NCBI GenBank assembly: GCA_902776475.1
Contig: CACYQD010000013.1
Span: 45,802 to 109,801, forward strand
Direction of reading: 5' to 3'
Origin: an uncultured Prevotellaceae bacterium
Lineage (GTDB): Bacteria > Bacteroidota > Bacteroidia > Bacteroidales > Bacteroidaceae
DNA: 64,000 nucleotides
The notes beneath the pieces were generated by a model that saw only the letters and a list, made by a program, of their open reading frames with translations, made no database searches and was not told the DNA's origin. This document shows, one piece after another, positions 9,639 to 19,000 of this stretch (the first letter of the stretch is position 1; the number at the start of each line of letters is the position of its first letter). The position numbers were made by a program, and so were the translations under genes.

Positions 9639-11123
9639 TCAGTCCTTTTTGGTCAGTCCGTCAACCACATCCTGTGCATTGTCGTTGAGGTTGATATTTC
9701 TGGTGGTCTTGGCCTCGATGCTGCCAGCCCTCATGATATCAGCCATGTCCACTCCCGTGGCAGAATGGATGACGTCGAAAGCCTGTTTGATGGCCACCGG
9801 CACATTGCCTGACATGGAAGACACCCCGCCACCATCACTGCTGTAGATGTTGACATCCTTGATAGCGCTGATCGGCTTGGCCACATTCTCAACGATTTGC
9901 GGCAGGACTTCGATGATCATCTGCACGACGGCGGCATTGTTGTATTTCTTGTAAGCCTCAGCCTTCTTGTCCATGGCCTGAGCCTCAGCCTCACCCTTCT
10001 TGAGGATGGCGTAAGCCTCAGCCTCGCCCTTGGCCTTGATACCCTGTGCCTCCTGTTCCAATTTGTAACGTGCAGCATCAGAAGCCGCATTTTGTGCCAT
10101 GGCCTGCTGTTCAGCCTCATAACGCTGAGCTTCAGCCACTCTCTTGCGCTGCTCGAGGTCAGCCTCTGCCTGTTTCTGGATCTGATATTTGTCGGCATCA
10201 GCCTGTTTCTCGATCTCAGCAGCCAGTTTGTTGATCCGTATCTCAATCTGTTCGTGTGAGAGCACCTGTTCGCGACGGGTCTTCTCAATCTCAGCCTCGA
10301 CCGTTTTCACGTTGATGGTCTTCTGCTGTTCCTGCTGTTGGATGGCATAAGCAGCATCTGCATCAGCCTGTGCGGTATCGGCCTGCAGTTTCAGTGCGGC
10401 ACGTTTCAGAGCGAGTTCATTGTTCTTGATGGCGATTGCCGTATCGGCATCAACCCTGGCGGCGTTGGCCTCCCGGTCAGCATGAGCCACCTCAATTTTC
10501 ACGTCACGCTCGGCATTGGCCCTGTTGATGGAAGCGTCCTTCTTGATTTTGGCCGTGTTGTCAGCACCCAGGTCATGGATGAGTCCCTCACGGTCGGTGA
10601 CGTTCTGGATATTGCAGCTGATGATTTCTATTCCCAGTTTGCTCATGTCAGGCGAAGCCTTCATCATGACCTGGTCGGAGAAGCCGTCACGGTCCGTATT
10701 CAGTGAGCGGAGGTCGAGCGTACCGATGATCTCACGCATGTTACCTTGCAGAGAATCCTGAAGTTGTGATGCGATCTCCTCGGGCGTCATATTGAGGAAG
10801 TTTTTAGCAGCGAGTCTGGTACCCTCCGACGTGGGAGTAACCCTGATTTTGGCCACGGCGTCCACATCCACGTTGATGAAGTCGTTGGTGGGGACACTTT
10901 CCTCCGTCTTGATATCGACCGTGATTTGTCCGAGATAGACCTTGTCGAGCCGCTCGAGGAAAGGCACCCTGAATCCGCCAGATCCAATGAGCACTCTGGG
11001 TTCCTTGCTCAGACCCGAGATGATGAAAGCATACGAAGGAGGAGCCTTGACGTATGACATTCCAACGAAAATGACCAGCAGCAGAATAACGATGGCTGCG
11101 ATAAGATAAATGGTGGGTTCCAT
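9639..11123 (-). CDS. Flotillin / SPFH (band 7) family protein
   Basis: A 494-residue flotillin. One membrane helix at the N-terminus (residues ~5-24) is followed by an SPFH/band-7 domain (~28-200). A long coiled coil rich in Glu-Ala repeats (~200-390; for example KGEAEAYAILKKGEAEAQA) and a C-terminal region with a DVVDGLTKKD end complete it. Bacterial flotillins scaffold membrane microdomains and affect fluidity and protein assembly. The usual NfeD partner is not next to it; it is alone between two convergent or divergent neighbours. It resembles the YqiK/flotillin class more than stomatin-type SPFH proteins, which are about 300 residues. Confidence 0.88.
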   Translation of the reverse strand: MEPTIYLIAAIVILLLVIFVGMSYVKAPPSYAFIISGLSKEPRVLIGSGGFRVPFLERLDKVYLGQITVDIKTEESVPTNDFINVDVDAVAKIRVTPTSEGTRLAAKNFLNMTPEEIASQLQDSLQGNMREIIGTLDLRSLNTDRDGFSDQVMMKASPDMSKLGIEIISCNIQNVTDREGLIHDLGADNTAKIKKDASINRANAERDVKIEVAHADREANAARVDADTAIAIKNNELALKRAALKLQADTAQADADAAYAIQQQEQQKTINVKTVEAEIEKTRREQVLSHEQIEIRINKLAAEIEKQADADKYQIQKQAEADLEQRKRVAEAQRYEAEQQAMAQNAASDAARYKLEQEAQGIKAKGEAEAYAILKKGEAEAQAMDKKAEAYKKYNNAAVVQMIIEVLPQIVENVAKPISAIKDVNIYSSDGGGVSSMSGNVPVAIKQAFDVIHSATGVDMADIMRAGSIEAKTTRNINLNDNAQDVVDGLTKKD

Positions 11124-11250
11124 AAGATAGAATTTTAAAGTTTTGGTTTGTTGTTAACTCTTCATTTTACTATAAAGAACAATCTGGAGTTTCAATCTAT
11201 CACCAGAAATGAAATTTGTCTAAAAAACACGGAAAATGGATAATTATATA

Positions 11251-11258
11251 TATATTTG
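11251..11258 (+). promoter_or_regulatory. -7 box upstream of the patatin/CAZyme gene run
   Basis: TATATTTG matches TAnnTTTG and lies 45 bases before the patatin start. I see no good -33 box at the expected distance, so this is a partial promoter call. Confidence 0.4.
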
Positions 11259-11302
11259 TAGTCGAATTCGACAAGAGATGATTTAGAAGAGGAAAACAGA
11301 AC

Positions 11303-12241
11303 ATGTTAGAGAAACTGCTTAGAATCGCAGGCATGGATAAGCCAGAGAGGAAAGACATCGCATTGACCCTGTCGAGCGGTGGAGCCCGAGGTCTGGCACA
11401 TATCGGTGCGATAGAGGTGTTGGAAGAGCAAGGCTATCACATCACCTCGCTGTCGGGCTGTTCGATGGGCGCCCTGATCGGCGGAGTCTATGCGGCCGGC
11501 AAACTGCAAGAATTCCGGGAGTGGATGAAAGGCATCGACCGCAAGAAGATGCTGGAGCTGACCGATTTCTCCTTGTCGCTGAACCACATCGTCAAGGGCG
11601 ACCGTATCATAGAGGCCATCATGGAGTTTGTGCCCGACGTAGCCATCGAAGACTTGCCTATCCCCTATTGTGCCGTGGCTACAGACTGGACTTCTGGCCG
11701 TGAAGTAGTGTTCCGCACCGGGAGCCTTTTCGAGGCCATCCGCGCCAGCATCTCCCTTCCCTCATTCTACAAACCGGTGCATCGCGGAGGGATGATACTC
11801 ATCGACGGCGGCGTGGTCAACCCCATTCCGCTGAACCGTGTGGAGCGTCACAAAGGAGACCTTCTTGTGGGTGTGGACGTCAGCGGTCACGACTACAAGG
11901 CCCAGGAGAATATGAAGCACGAAATCTCCGAGCGCCGCAAGAGCAGCAAGTCGTTAGCGACCCAGATACTCAACAAGTTGATTCCCGACAACATCGACTT
12001 CAATTACTACACGATGCTCTCGCGCACCAGTTCGATGATGATCCGCCAGAATGCCAAGCTCATGGCACAACTGATGAAACCCGACATTCTTGTTGACATC
12101 CAGATGAGCCGTTATGGAGGTTTTGATTATGACAAATCCGAGAAACTGATCGCCATCGGACGGCAGAAGACGCAGAAGGCCGTCAGCAAATACGTTGAGC
12201 AGTCACAGCGAAAGACCAAGAAAACACATTTTGACCTATAA
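11303..12241 (+). CDS. Patatin-like phospholipase
   Basis: A 312-residue patatin-family lipid acyl hydrolase. The oxyanion motif SSGGARG is at ~26-32. The nucleophile elbow GCSMG places the catalytic serine at S54, and the dyad aspartate is D168 in LIDGGVVNP. There is no clear signal peptide, so it is probably cytoplasmic or membrane-associated, like RssA/YchK-type proteins. The C-terminal ~70 residues are basic and lack other domains. It starts a tight same-strand run: the GH5 cellulase begins 16 bases after its stop, which suggests co-transcription. I see no mechanistic reason for that pairing. Substrate unknown. Confidence 0.87.
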   Translation: MLEKLLRIAGMDKPERKDIALTLSSGGARGLAHIGAIEVLEEQGYHITSLSGCSMGALIGGVYAAGKLQEFREWMKGIDRKKMLELTDFSLSLNHIVKGDRIIEAIMEFVPDVAIEDLPIPYCAVATDWTSGREVVFRTGSLFEAIRASISLPSFYKPVHRGGMILIDGGVVNPIPLNRVERHKGDLLVGVDVSGHDYKAQENMKHEISERRKSSKSLATQILNKLIPDNIDFNYYTMLSRTSSMMIRQNAKLMAQLMKPDILVDIQMSRYGGFDYDKSEKLIAIGRQKTQKAVSKYVEQSQRKTKKTHFDL

Positions 12242-12257
12242 ACCAAACCCAAAAAAG

Positions 12258-13625
12258 ATGAAATGTAAATGTATGAAAACCGTCCTCATTCTGGCCATAC
12301 TGCCGTTTGTGGGAATCTCCTTGAAAGCACAAGACGGGCTGGACCGATCAGCCACCGAAGTCATCAACGACATGTCACCCGGATGGAATCTCGGCAACAC
12401 CCTTGAGGCCACCACGAGTTGGACAGGAGCAGCCCTATGGAACAACAAGGGCGGGCTTGGCGCCGAGACAGGCTGGCAGGACACCAAGACCACTCAGGCC
12501 ATCATTGATTTCGTGAAGAGCCTGGGTTTCAAGAGTATCCGCATCCCCTGCGCCTGGGCTTTCGGACATATCAGCAATGCAGCGACCTACGAGATCGACA
12601 GTCAATGGATGGCCCGTGTGAAAGAAGTGGTGGATTACTGCATCAACGACGGGCTCTATGTGGTCTTGAACGACCATTGGGACGGAGGTTGGCTCGACGA
12701 CCAGATGAAAGACACCAATCCCGCCACCATTGAGAGGAACAAGACGATTCTGACAGCCCTTTGGACACAGATAGCCAACGCATTCAAGGACTATGACGAG
12801 CATCTCCTCCTTGCCGGCATGAACGAGCCCCCTGCCGACAACCAAACTACGACAAACAACGTGATACAGTACAACCAGGCCTTCGTGGATGCCGTGCGCG
12901 CCACTGGCGGCAACAACACCCGGCGCATCCTGGTGGTGCAGGGTCCATCGACCAATATCTACCACACCTGTGATTTCATGGCAGGCAAGATGCCGACAGA
13001 CGTGACAGAGGGCAAACTGGCCATAGAAATACATTATTACAACCCCTGGCAGTTTTGGGGCATGGAAAAAGACGAGTCGTGGGGAAAAGTCTTCTATTAT
13101 TGGGGCCAGGGCAACCACCTCAGCGGTTCCTCCCACAATGCCACCTGGGGTGAGGAAGAAGACATGAAGAATCAACTTCAGATGATGAAGACCAACTTCG
13201 TGGACAAGGGTTACCCTGTGGTGATTGGAGAATTCGGTGCCAACTGGCGCGACCTGTCCTCCCTGCCCAATGAGAGTCAGGAGAAGCACAATGCCTCCAT
13301 CAAGTCACACTATCGCGAACTGCACCGCCTGTGCAAGGAGATGGGAGGAATGGTTCCGATGACATGGGACACGAACTACCGCAATCAGGAGGGGACCAAA
13401 GGATGCATGACCATCGTCGACCGCAAGACGCTGACCGTCTTCGGCACCTACGCCATGGAAGGCATCAACGAGATCTACCCGCGCCCATCCGATTCATCCA
13501 TCCATTCCGCCATGCAGTCAAGCGGTTCCTCCGAAACCATCTATACCCTTCAAGGCATCCGCATCAGTGGTGAACCAACGATGAAGGGAGTCTATATCAT
13601 CAACGGCAAGAAACACCTCAAATAA
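12258..13625 (+). CDS. GH5 endoglucanase (cellulase), secreted
   Basis: A 455-residue secreted glycoside hydrolase family 5 enzyme, probably endo-beta-1,4-glucanase. A signal peptide (…ILAILPFVGISLKAQ) precedes the barrel. GWNLGNTLEA is typical of the GH5_4 group. The acid/base is E190 (GMNEP) and the nucleophile is E325 (VIGEFG). The last ~30 residues (IYTLQGIRI…KGVYIINGKKHLK) match the tail seen on other secreted proteins in this window. I chose the ATG at 12258; the ATG at 12273 is an alternative giving a cleaner signal peptide. GH5_4 also contains xyloglucanases and mixed-linkage glucanases, so the exact substrate is open. It lies 16 bases after the patatin gene and 7 before the GH3 lipoprotein gene. 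Confidence 0.9.
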   Translation: MKCKCMKTVLILAILPFVGISLKAQDGLDRSATEVINDMSPGWNLGNTLEATTSWTGAALWNNKGGLGAETGWQDTKTTQAIIDFVKSLGFKSIRIPCAWAFGHISNAATYEIDSQWMARVKEVVDYCINDGLYVVLNDHWDGGWLDDQMKDTNPATIERNKTILTALWTQIANAFKDYDEHLLLAGMNEPPADNQTTTNNVIQYNQAFVDAVRATGGNNTRRILVVQGPSTNIYHTCDFMAGKMPTDVTEGKLAIEIHYYNPWQFWGMEKDESWGKVFYYWGQGNHLSGSSHNATWGEEEDMKNQLQMMKTNFVDKGYPVVIGEFGANWRDLSSLPNESQEKHNASIKSHYRELHRLCKEMGGMVPMTWDTNYRNQEGTKGCMTIVDRKTLTVFGTYAMEGINEIYPRPSDSSIHSAMQSSGSSETIYTLQGIRISGEPTMKGVYIINGKKHLK

Positions 13626-13632
13626 CGATACC

Positions 13633-15951
13633 ATGAAAACAAGCAAAACAATCCTCCAAGTCCTGTTTCCTTGTGCCCTCGTCCTGTTGCTGACCTCATG
13701 CGGCGGTCAGAAATGGTCAGAACGCCAAGTGGATTCCTTCATGCTTGTCGAACAGCGCGGCGGTCCCACTTTGGGCTATTCACCCACATCCGGAGTGAAA
13801 CTGCTCACCGTTGACGGCTATGCCTTCAAGGACCTGAACCGCAACGACACGCTTGATGCCTATGAAGACTGGCGTCTTACGCCACAGGAGCGCTCAGCCG
13901 ACCTGGCCTCCCAACTATCTATAGAAGAAATCGCCGGTCTGATGCTCTACAGCAGTCATCAGTCCGTTCCCATGAAGGACGGGATGGGGTTCGGAGCCTC
14001 CATGTACAATGGGAAGCCCTTTGACGAGAGTGGAGCGAAGTCCTCCGACCTATCCGATGACCAGAAGAAGTTTTTGAAGGACGACCATCTGCGTGCAGTC
14101 CTGATGACCAATGTAGAAAGTCCGGAAGTTGCCGCAGTCTGGAACAACAACATGCAGGCATTTGTCGAGGGACTTGACCACGGCATCCCCGCGAACACCA
14201 GTTCAGACCCCCGCCACGAGGCGAAGGCCACTGCAGAGTTCAATGCCGGTGCTGGTGGACAGATTTCCCTATGGCCCACATCCCTCGGTCTGGCCGCCAC
14301 GTTTGATCCTCAGCAAGTTTACCGTTTCGGAGAGATAGCCTCAGAAGAATACCGCGCTCTTGGTATTGCCACGGCCCTGTCGCCCCAGGTAGATATTGCC
14401 ACCGAACCACGCTGGTTCCGTTTCAGCGGCACCTTCGGAGAAGACCCACAGCTCTCCACTGATATGGCCCGCGCCTACTGCGATGCTTTCCAAACCACAC
14501 CAGACGCCAAGGGGTGGGGTTCGAAGAGTGTCAATGCGATGGTGAAGCACTGGTATGGCTACGGCGCACAAGAGGGCGGCCGTGACTCCCATTTCGCTTC
14601 CGGCAAATTCGCCGTCTATCCCGGCAACAACCGTGAGGAGCACAAGCGCTCTTTTGTGGAGGGAGCTTTCCATCTTGAAGGCGGCACGGGGATGGCCTCC
14701 GCTGTGATGCCCATCTACAGCATCTTATGGAACCAAGACCCCTCCGGCGAGAATGTGGGAGGCAGTTTCAGCCAATGGATGATAGAGCAGCAGCTCCGCA
14801 AGGAAGCGAAATTCGAGGGTGTCATCTGCACCGACTGGGGCATTACCAAGGACATGAAAGTCCTTGACAGTCCGATAGGTGGCAAGCCCTGGGGCGTGGA
14901 GCACCTGTCGGAAGCCGAGCGCCACTACAAGATCCTGCAGGCCGGTGTTGACCAGTTTGGCGGAAACAACGAGATCGGTCCCGTGCTTGAGGCCTATCAG
15001 ATGTGGAGCGAAGCAAAAGGAGAGCAGAATGCCCGCGAGCGTTTTGAACTCTCAGCCCGCAGGCTGTTGCTCAACATGTTTCGTGTGGGACTGTTTGAGA
15101 ACCCCTATCTCGACCCCGCCGAGACCCAGAAGATCGTAGGCAACCCCGGGTTCATGAAAGAAGGATATGAAGCCCAGTTGAAGTCAGTCGTCATGCTGAA
15201 GAACCACGCCCAGGCATTGCCGCAGAAGGACAAGAAGAAAGTCTATGTGCCCAAGCGTCATTTCCCAGCCATTCCCGGCATGTGGGGCGGCATCTCTGAA
15301 GAAAAGACCGAGGAACCCATCGATCTGGCTTTGGTGCGGAAATTCTATGACGTTGTAGAGAAACCCGAAGAAGCAGATTTCGCCCTCTGTCTGATTCAGG
15401 AGCCAAGCACCGGTGTCGGTTACAGTCTTGCCGATGTGAGGAGAGGAGGCAACGGCTACATGCCGCTCAGTCTGCAGTATGATGACTATACCGCCACCGA
15501 TGCCCGCGAAGTGAGCATTGCCGGCGGCGACCCGCTGGAGAAGACCACCAACCGCAGTTTCAGGGGAAAGACCATTAAGACATACAACCGCGATGACATG
15601 TTGCTGGTGACCGACACCAAGAAGGCGATGGGCGACAAGCCCGTGGTGGTGGTTGTGGAGACGGGGCGTCCTGTCGTACTGGCAGAGATAGAACCCTATG
15701 CCGACGTTGTCCTCATCTCCTTCAATGTGCAGCATCAGGCCCTGCTCGACATCATCAGCGGCAAGGCAGAGCCATCGGCCCTGTTGCCCATGCAGATGCC
15801 AGCAGACATGAAGACGGTGGAGGAACAGCAGGAAGACGTTCCCCGCGACATGCGCTGCTATCAAGATGCCGATGGTCACACCTACGACTTCGCCTTCGGC
15901 ATGAACTGGAGCGGTGTGATCAGCGACGAACGAGTGAAGAAATACAAATAA
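13633..15951 (+). CDS. GH3 family glycosidase, lipoprotein
   Basis: A 772-residue GH3 enzyme with a type II signal peptide: the lipobox LLTSCGG puts the lipid-bearing cysteine near residue 24. It is therefore anchored in the inner or outer membrane, possibly surface exposed. The barrel and alpha/beta domains are present. The predicted nucleophile is D401 in GVICTDWGITKD, and VKHWYGYGAQEGGRDSH carries the substrate-site Lys-His pair. It is divergent from the GH3 at 4680: there is no fibronectin-like C-terminal domain, and the N-terminus has an unusual DLNRNDTLDAYEDWRLT segment resembling a calcium-binding loop. It is probably a beta-glucosidase or beta-xylosidase trimming products of the GH5. 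It is coupled to both neighbours by short gaps (7 and 54 bases). Confidence 0.87.
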   Translation: MKTSKTILQVLFPCALVLLLTSCGGQKWSERQVDSFMLVEQRGGPTLGYSPTSGVKLLTVDGYAFKDLNRNDTLDAYEDWRLTPQERSADLASQLSIEEIAGLMLYSSHQSVPMKDGMGFGASMYNGKPFDESGAKSSDLSDDQKKFLKDDHLRAVLMTNVESPEVAAVWNNNMQAFVEGLDHGIPANTSSDPRHEAKATAEFNAGAGGQISLWPTSLGLAATFDPQQVYRFGEIASEEYRALGIATALSPQVDIATEPRWFRFSGTFGEDPQLSTDMARAYCDAFQTTPDAKGWGSKSVNAMVKHWYGYGAQEGGRDSHFASGKFAVYPGNNREEHKRSFVEGAFHLEGGTGMASAVMPIYSILWNQDPSGENVGGSFSQWMIEQQLRKEAKFEGVICTDWGITKDMKVLDSPIGGKPWGVEHLSEAERHYKILQAGVDQFGGNNEIGPVLEAYQMWSEAKGEQNARERFELSARRLLLNMFRVGLFENPYLDPAETQKIVGNPGFMKEGYEAQLKSVVMLKNHAQALPQKDKKKVYVPKRHFPAIPGMWGGISEEKTEEPIDLALVRKFYDVVEKPEEADFALCLIQEPSTGVGYSLADVRRGGNGYMPLSLQYDDYTATDAREVSIAGGDPLEKTTNRSFRGKTIKTYNRDDMLLVTDTKKAMGDKPVVVVVETGRPVVLAEIEPYADVVLISFNVQHQALLDIISGKAEPSALLPMQMPADMKTVEEQQEDVPRDMRCYQDADGHTYDFAFGMNWSGVISDERVKKYK

Positions 15952-16005
15952 TAACAGAGGGTTTTCTCCAATAAACATGGAAAACCATCACATCACAAGC
16001 AAGAT

Positions 16006-19000
16006 ATGAAACTGAGATATTTGCTCTGTATCATGATGCTGCTTGCTGTGGGAGAATCCGTGGCAGGAACAATTGAGCGAAAGAAGTTGAACTTCAACGC
16101 AGACTGGCGATTATGTGTCGGCGACTATCCCCAAGCAGTGGATTCAGCATATAACGATGGCCAGTGGCAACGAGTGACATTGCCCTATGCTTTTAACGGC
16201 CATGAAGCCTTCCGCAAGGACATTGTCGATCTGACAGACACCATCTGTTGGTATAGAAAAACCTTTTCATTGTCAAAGACCGATGTGCAAGGCAAGGTCT
16301 TCATTGAGTTCGAGGGTGCGCGCCAGGGCGCCGATGTATGGCTGAACGGCCATCATCTGGGTTTCAGCGAAAACGGCGTGATGGCCTTTGGTTTCGACCT
16401 CACGCCCTATGTCAAAGAGGGAAGAAACATTCTGGCTGTCCGTTGTGACAACAGTTGGACATACCGTTCGCGCAAGCATGACAGCCGCTACCAATGGAAC
16501 GACAAGAACTTCAATGCCAACTATGGCGGCATTCCGAAGAACGTCTATCTGCACGTCACAGGCAAGCTCTATCAGACGTTGCCCCTGTATTCCGACCTTG
16601 GAACGACAGGCACCTACATCTACGCCACGGATTTCGACATCCCCAACCACAAGGCCGTCATCCATGCCGAGTCGCAGGTGAGGAACGAGGATGATGCGGC
16701 GCGCTCCTTCACCTTTGAGGCCAAGGTGCACAATGCCGAAGGCGTGGAAGTGGCACGGTTCAATGGTGAGCGCATCACCCTGCAACCCGGTGAGACACGC
16801 ACCGTGGCGGTCAGTCAAGAAATGAGTGGAATGCATTTCTGGTCATGGGGTTATGGCTATCTTTATACCGTCAAGACACGACTAAAGGCAGAGGACGGTT
16901 CTGTCATTGACGATGTCATCACCCGCACAGGTTTTCGCAAGACACAATTCAAGGAAGGCAAGATCTGGCTCAACGACCATGTGCTGATGGTGCACGGCTA
17001 TGCCCAGCGAACGTCCAACGAATGGCCAGGAACAGGACTCTCTGTCCCGGCATGGCTGAGCGACTTCTCCAATGGTCTCATGGTGGAATCGGGCGGCAAT
17101 CTCGTCCGTTGGATGCATGTCACGCCTTGGAAGCAAGACATTGAGTCATGCGACCGCGTGGGACTCATTCAAGCCATGCCTGCCGGCGATGCCGAAAAAG
17201 ACGTGGAAGGACCACGCTGGGCGCAGCGCACAGAACTGATGCGCGACGCCATCATCTACAACCGCAACAACCCTTCTATCCTCTTCTACGAGAGCGGCAA
17301 CGAGAGCATCAGCCGCGACCATATTCTGGAGATGAAAGCCATCCGCGACCAGTTTGACCCGTATGGAGGGCGCGCCATTGGCAGTCGGGAGATGCTTGAC
17401 ATCAACGAGTCAGAATATGGCGGAGAGATGCTCTATATCAACAAAAGCAAGAAACATCCCATGTGGGCGATGGAGTATTGTCGTGATGAGGGTCTGCGCA
17501 AGTATTGGGACGAATACAGCTATCCCTATCACAAGGAAGGCGACGGCCCGCTCTACCGTGGTCAACCGGCAGTCGACTACAATCACAACATGGACTGTTT
17601 TGCCATTGAGATGGTACGCCGCTGGTACGACTACTGGCGAGAGCGGCCTGGAACAGGAACCCGTGTTTCTTCAGGTGGTGTGAAGATTGTCTTCTCAGAC
17701 ACGAACACCCACCATCGCGGTGAGTCCAATTACCGCACCAGTGGAGTCACCGATGCCATGCGCATCCCCAAAGACGCCTTCTTCGCCCATCAGGTCATGT
17801 GGAACGGTTGGGTGGAACCCGAGTCGGCCAAGTCATATATTGTGGGGCATTGGAATTATGAGAAAGGAACGAAGAAGCCCGTTTACGTGGTCTCTACCGG
17901 CGATGCGGTCGAGCTTTTTCTCAACGGCCGTTCATTGGGCAAGGGCAAACAAAGCTACCGCTACCTCTTCACCTTCGAGGATGTAGCTTTCGAACCAGGC
18001 ACACTGGAGGCAGTCGCATCCGACGGCAGCCGCTGCCAATTGGAGACCGTCGGCGATCCCTATCAGTTGAAGCTCACCGCCATCACAAACCCCAAGGGTA
18101 CGAAAGCCGACGGTGCCGACATGGTACTCTTCCAGGTGGAGGTGCTCGACAAAGAAGGTCGCCGCTGTCCGCTGGATGACCGGACGGTCCACTTCGAGTT
18201 ATGGGGAGAAGCGCAATGGATCGGCGGCATCGCCACCCGCAACAACCAGGCGCTGCAGCGCCCCGACACCAACCGCCAGGAAGGACTCCTCGACGCTGCC
18301 GCCACGAAAAATATCTCCGACAATTATGTCGGGGCGAAAAGTCTTCCCGTGGAGTGCGGCATCAACCGCATCCTCGTCCGCACGACACCCCATGCCGGCG
18401 AAATCCATCTCTCCGCCTTTGCCGAAGGAGTCAAGCCAGCCTACATAGACATCAAGAGCAAGGCCGTAGAGTCAGAGGACGACCTGCCCAGCCTTGCCCT
18501 TCAAGGCCGTTTGTCTCGAGGAGAGACCCCTTCCACCCCATCCTATACGACACTGGCAAGCGGACTGCCGATTGTCTCCGCCGAAGCCGGCTACGACACG
18601 GAGCACGCCATCCATAGTTTTGATGACAACGAACTCTCGGAATGGAAGAACGACGGAAGGCTCTCAACCGCCTGGATCACCTACAGACTCGCCAAAAAAG
18701 CCGTCATCGATGATATCTGTCTGAAGCTCACCGGATGGCGCCTTCGCAGTTACCCACTCGAGATCTTCGCCGGCAAGACAATCATCTGGAGCGGAGAGAC
18801 CGAGCGCAGTCTCGGCTATATCCACCTGAAACCCACCAAACGCGTCAAGACCGACGAGATCACCATCCGCCTCAAGGGTGCCGGCAAGGACAAAGACGCC
18901 TTTGGAGGCATCACCGAGGTAGCCCAACCAGCCGCGGGCGAACTCGACCTCTTCAAAGCCAAGAACGGCGGAGAGACCAAGAACGAACTCCGCATCGTGG

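Noticed and set aside
9639-11123. Tail-like secretion or toxin protein in place of flotillin, because of its long repeats
   Set aside because: The Glu-Ala coiled coil, N-terminal helix and SPFH domain together are standard for flotillins.
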